A stretch of DNA of 23,815 nucleotides from AC-32 sp035518635 (GTDB lineage: Bacteria > Actinomycetota > Thermoleophilia > Gaiellales > Gaiellaceae): the NCBI GenBank assembly GCA_035518635.1, contig DATIXI010000019.1:1-23815 (forward strand), written 5' to 3'. Below the pieces are notes generated by a model. The model was not told where the DNA came from, did no database searches, and saw only the letters and a program-made list of their open reading frames with translations. Positions 21,585 through 23,815 of this stretch are shown piece after piece (within the stretch, counting starts at the first letter, position 1; each line of letters opens with the position of its first letter). The position numbers and the translations under genes were made by a program.

Positions 21585-22532
21585 TTGATCGAGGGAAAAA
21601 GTGTCGCGGTCGTCATCCCCGCCTACGACGAGGAGCAGCTCCTCCCGGCGACGCTGAGCGGCATCTCGGAGTCGGTCGACCGGATCTACGTCGTCGACGA
21701 CGCCTCCGGGGACGGGACCGCGGCACGCGCCCGGGAGGCCGCCGAGCAGGACCCGAGGATCACCGTGCTCACCCGCGAGCGCAACGGCGGGGTCGGCGCG
21801 GCGATCGTCACGGGCTACCGGCAGGCGCTCGAGGACGGCGCCGAGGTCGCGGTGGTCATGAACGCCGACAACCAGATGGACCCGGACGACCTCCACCACC
21901 TCGTGGAGCCGGTCGCGCGCGGCGAGGTCGATTACGCGAAGACGAACCGCCTCTTCACCGGGCAGGCCTGGCAGCTGATCCCGCACAGCCGCTACCTCGG
22001 AAACGCGGTGCTCTCGCTCTGGACGAAGATCGCCTCCGGGTACTGGCACATCGCCGACGCGCAGTCCGGCTACACCGCGATCGGCCGCCGGATGCTTGAG
22101 CTCCTCGACCTGGACAACCTCTACCCGCGCTACGGGTTCCCGAACGACATGCTCGTTCACCTGAACGTCTGGAACGCGAAGGTCCGAGACGTGCCGTCTC
22201 GGCCGATCTACGGCGTCGGCGAGCGCTCGGGGATCCGCCTGCGCAAGGTAGTCCCTGCGATCTCGTGGCTCCTGTTCAAGGGCTTCTGGTGGCGCATGTG
22301 GCAGAAGTACGTCATCCGGGACTTCCACCCGCTCGTCTTCTTCTACGTGTTCGGGTTGATCTCGCTCCTGCTAGGTCTCGGGCTCGGGATCTACCAGGTG
22401 GTGCTGAAGATCGTCGGCTACGACGCGACGGTCGGCGTGGTGGTCCTCGTCGCGCTGCTGCTGCTGTTCGGCCTCTTGTTCTCGCTGTTCGCGATGTGGT
22501 TCGACATGGAGACGAACAAGGACCTGCGCTAG
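21585..22532 (+). CDS. GT2 glycosyltransferase, polyprenyl-phosphate sugar synthase (DPM1) type
   Basis: 315 residues. The GT-A domain shows VAVVIPAYDEEQLL (8-20), IYVVDDASGDGT (34-45), NGGVGAAIVTGYRQAL, NADNQMDPDDL (93-103, the metal-binding region, with Asn in place of the first Asp of DAD) and IADAQSGYTAIGRRML. Two C-terminal transmembrane segments (about 250-270 and 280-305) place it at the membrane, as in synthases that move a sugar from a nucleotide donor to a polyprenyl phosphate. TTG at 21585 is the only start that keeps the conserved beginning. Its product could feed a GT-C transferase or glycosylate surface proteins such as the adjacent Thr-rich collagen-like protein; that link is inference. 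The stop overlaps the convergent regulator gene by 4 nt (CTAG). Confidence 0.92.
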   Translation: MIEGKSVAVVIPAYDEEQLLPATLSGISESVDRIYVVDDASGDGTAARAREAAEQDPRITVLTRERNGGVGAAIVTGYRQALEDGAEVAVVMNADNQMDPDDLHHLVEPVARGEVDYAKTNRLFTGQAWQLIPHSRYLGNAVLSLWTKIASGYWHIADAQSGYTAIGRRMLELLDLDNLYPRYGFPNDMLVHLNVWNAKVRDVPSRPIYGVGERSGIRLRKVVPAISWLLFKGFWWRMWQKYVIRDFHPLVFFYVFGLISLLLGLGLGIYQVVLKIVGYDATVGVVVLVALLLLFGLLFSLFAMWFDMETNKDLR

Positions 22533-23209
22533 AGCCCGAGCTCGGCGCTCAGGCGGGCCCGGCCCTCGTCCGTCACCTCGACCGAGCGGTTGCGCTCCCG
22601 ACGGCGGATCCAGCCGAGCTCGAACATCCGGGCCGTAAGCGCGGCGCCAAGGCCCCCGGCGACGTGCAGCTCGCGCTCGCTCCAGTCGAGGCAGCCTCGG
22701 ACGACCGGCCGGCGCTGCCGCTCGAGCGCGGCCAGGTCGATCCCGAGCTCGGCGCAGCGAGCCGCCGCCCTCGGCCCGAGCACGAAGGCGCCGTTGCGGC
22801 GGCTGACGACCCTCTGACGCTCGAGCGCGGCCGCAAGCGAGACGCCTAGGCGCCCTGCGAGGTGGTCGTAGCAGGTGCGCGCAGACCGGAGCAGCTCGCT
22901 CTTCGTCGCCTCTCGCAACGTGCGGACAGGCGGCTGCGGGGCGACGCACGCGAGCGCCTCGACCGCGGCCGCGACGGCCGGGTCGGCCAGGCTGAAGTAG
23001 CGGTGGCGGCCCTTCGCGCGAGTCGCGAGGAACCCGCCCTCGACGAGCCTGCGGAGGTGTTCGCTGGCCGTCGAAGGCGCGATCCCCGCGTGAGCGGCGA
23101 GCGCGCTCGCCGGCAGCGCCTCGTGCTCGGTCAGCGCGACGACGAGCTTCGCTCGCGCCGGCTCGGCGAGCAGCGCCGCCGCGGCCGCCACGTCGGCTTC
23201 ACCGTTCAT
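22529..23209 (-). CDS. ArsR-type winged-helix regulator with C-terminal extension
   Basis: 226 residues. The N-terminal ArsR-like HTH covers about 5-75: AALLAEPARAKLVVALTEHE, LAAHAGIAPSTASEHLRRLV (recognition helix) and the wing GFLATRAKGRHRYFSLAD. The remaining 140 residues, with TCYDHLAGRLGVSLAAALE and GCLDWSERELHVAGGLGAAL, match the extended ArsR subgroup seen in many bacteria in which the second half is a conserved helical domain. No CxC metal site is seen in the HTH, so it is probably not a metal sensor. ATG 23209 follows a -10 box by 6 nt, a leaderless start. It may regulate itself or the adjacent acetyltransferase gene. Confidence 0.9.
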   Translation of the reverse strand: MNGEADVAAAAALLAEPARAKLVVALTEHEALPASALAAHAGIAPSTASEHLRRLVEGGFLATRAKGRHRYFSLADPAVAAAVEALACVAPQPPVRTLREATKSELLRSARTCYDHLAGRLGVSLAAALERQRVVSRRNGAFVLGPRAAARCAELGIDLAALERQRRPVVRGCLDWSERELHVAGGLGAALTARMFELGWIRRRERNRSVEVTDEGRARLSAELGL

Positions 23210-23215
23210 GCTCAG

Positions 23216-23221
23216 AGAGTA
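23216..23221 (-). promoter_or_regulatory. -10 box (TACTCT) of the ArsR-type gene, leaderless
   Basis: TACTCT read on the minus strand ends exactly 6 nt before the ATG at 23209, placing the transcript start on the start codon. Confidence 0.5.
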
Positions 23222-23229
23222 TCGCGCTG

Positions 23230-23253
23230 ACGCTTCGGTCTCGGACGAAGCGT
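23230..23253 (-). terminator. Hairpin between the acetyltransferase and ArsR genes
   Basis: ACGCTTCG (23230-23237) and CGAAGCGT (23246-23253) with an 8-nt loop, 1 nt after the acetyltransferase stop and just upstream of the ArsR promoter. It can be a terminator or an autoregulatory operator. Confidence 0.5.
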
Positions 23254-23254
23254 T

Positions 23255-23815
23255 CTAGAACAGCTCGGGACACCACGGCTGGCGTGGCGTCCGGAAGAGC
23301 CCGTCCGCGCGAGCGGCGCCGCCCGGCCTCAGCTCCTCGAGGCGACCGGCCCGCAGAAGCTGGTCGAACGTGAGCCCTCCGAGGTAGACGGAGCCGAGCT
23401 CGGTGACGCCGAGCCGCAGGTCGGCGTCGTCGGTGGTGCGCTCGACCGCGCCGTCCTGGATGGCCCAGCTTCCCTCGTTCCACGGACAGAGCTCGTCCCG
23501 GATGTCTACGACGACGGAGCCCTCCTCCAGGCTGCGAGCCGCGAGAGCAGCACCGACGTCGATCAGGCGCACCCACAAAGCCTCGCCGAGCGCGAACCGC
23601 AGGCGCCGCGGCTCGAGCAGCCAGAGCAGGAGCGGATGGTCGAGCGGCAGCCACGACGCCTCGATCCGCGCGACCCAGTCGATCGCGAGCAGGTATCGCC
23701 AGATCGCGGCGAGCGCGCGCTGCGAGGTACCAATCGCCTCGGTCACCTCCAGCGTCGTGTCGGTGACCATCGTGTTGACGGCGAAGTTGAGCCGGTAGAG
23801 CGCGTAGGCCTCGAG
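23255..23815 (-). CDS. Eis-family GNAT acetyltransferase, C-terminal part (5' end outside window)
   Basis: 186 residues visible, open to the window edge (LEAYALYRLNFAVNTM precedes the ATG at 23770, so that ATG is internal). The segment covers the end of the second GNAT-like domain and the SCP2-like C-terminal domain of Eis proteins: AIWRYLLAIDWVARIEASWL, DHPLLLWLLEPRRLRF, LWVRLIDVGAALAARS, LGVTELGSVYLGGLTFDQLL and the ending FRTPRQPWCPELF, where the terminal carboxylate in this family contributes to catalysis. Eis enzymes acetylate amines, including aminoglycosides and protein lysines; the native substrate is uncertain. Full family members are about 400 residues, so roughly half lies outside. 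Confidence 0.9.
   Translation of the reverse strand, partial: LEAYALYRLNFAVNTMVTDTTLEVTEAIGTSQRALAAIWRYLLAIDWVARIEASWLPLDHPLLLWLLEPRRLRFALGEALWVRLIDVGAALAARSLEEGSVVVDIRDELCPWNEGSWAIQDGAVERTTDDADLRLGVTELGSVYLGGLTFDQLLRAGRLEELRPGGAARADGLFRTPRQPWCPELF

Overview
High-GC DNA with many GTG/TTG starts, several start codons placed about 7 nt after a TANNNT box (leaderless style), an Eis-type acetyltransferase and actinobacterial-looking proteins. I infer a chromosomal window from an actinomycete, most likely a soil Thermoleophilia/Gaiellales-like lineage. The phylum is fairly secure; the class is a guess from protein flavour only.

Left part (1-6199): a minus-strand run of yjbR-like protein, methyltransferase and threonyl-tRNA synthetase (thrS, cut by the window edge). 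Divergent from it is a FIST sensory protein, followed after a 26-bp perfect palindrome by a TadG-like von Willebrand A surface protein. Then comes a minus-strand msrB-msrA methionine sulfoxide reductase pair whose stop and start share one base.

Middle (6297-14033): an ABC exporter pair (ATPase plus ABC-2 permease with a 4-nt overlap) and a phosphotriesterase-family metallohydrolase. The hydrolase overlaps tail-to-tail with a GlcD-type FAD oxidase. Next are minus-strand genes for a two-TM membrane protein, a small unknown protein, a SAM methyltransferase and an isoprenylcysteine-methyltransferase-like membrane enzyme. Last is a divergent FTR1 iron permease with a palindromic operator candidate over its -10 box.

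Accessory part (14327-16183): a very small (about 1.84 kb) integrated element at the 3' end of a tRNA-Val(GAC) gene. It is bounded by a 16-bp duplicated tRNA end. It carries a tyrosine integrase broken by a one-base frameshift, a free-standing ClpX-type zinc-finger mini-protein, repeated 11-bp candidate integrase arm sites near both ends, and two interleaved 11-bp inverted repeats (pseudoknot topology, sites about 21, 21 and 31 bp apart) just upstream of the integrase. The tRNA's probable original terminator hairpin now lies beyond the far end of the element. This is the most unusual part of the window.

Right part (16313-23815): cell-surface genes. These are a single-TM protein, a large multi-TM protein with an extracytoplasmic tail, a 731-residue secreted collagen-like Gly-X-Y protein (minus strand) and a DPM1-like GT2 glycosyltransferase with two C-terminal TM segments. 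An ArsR-type regulator and the C-terminal part of an Eis-family acetyltransferase (cut by the window edge) close the window.
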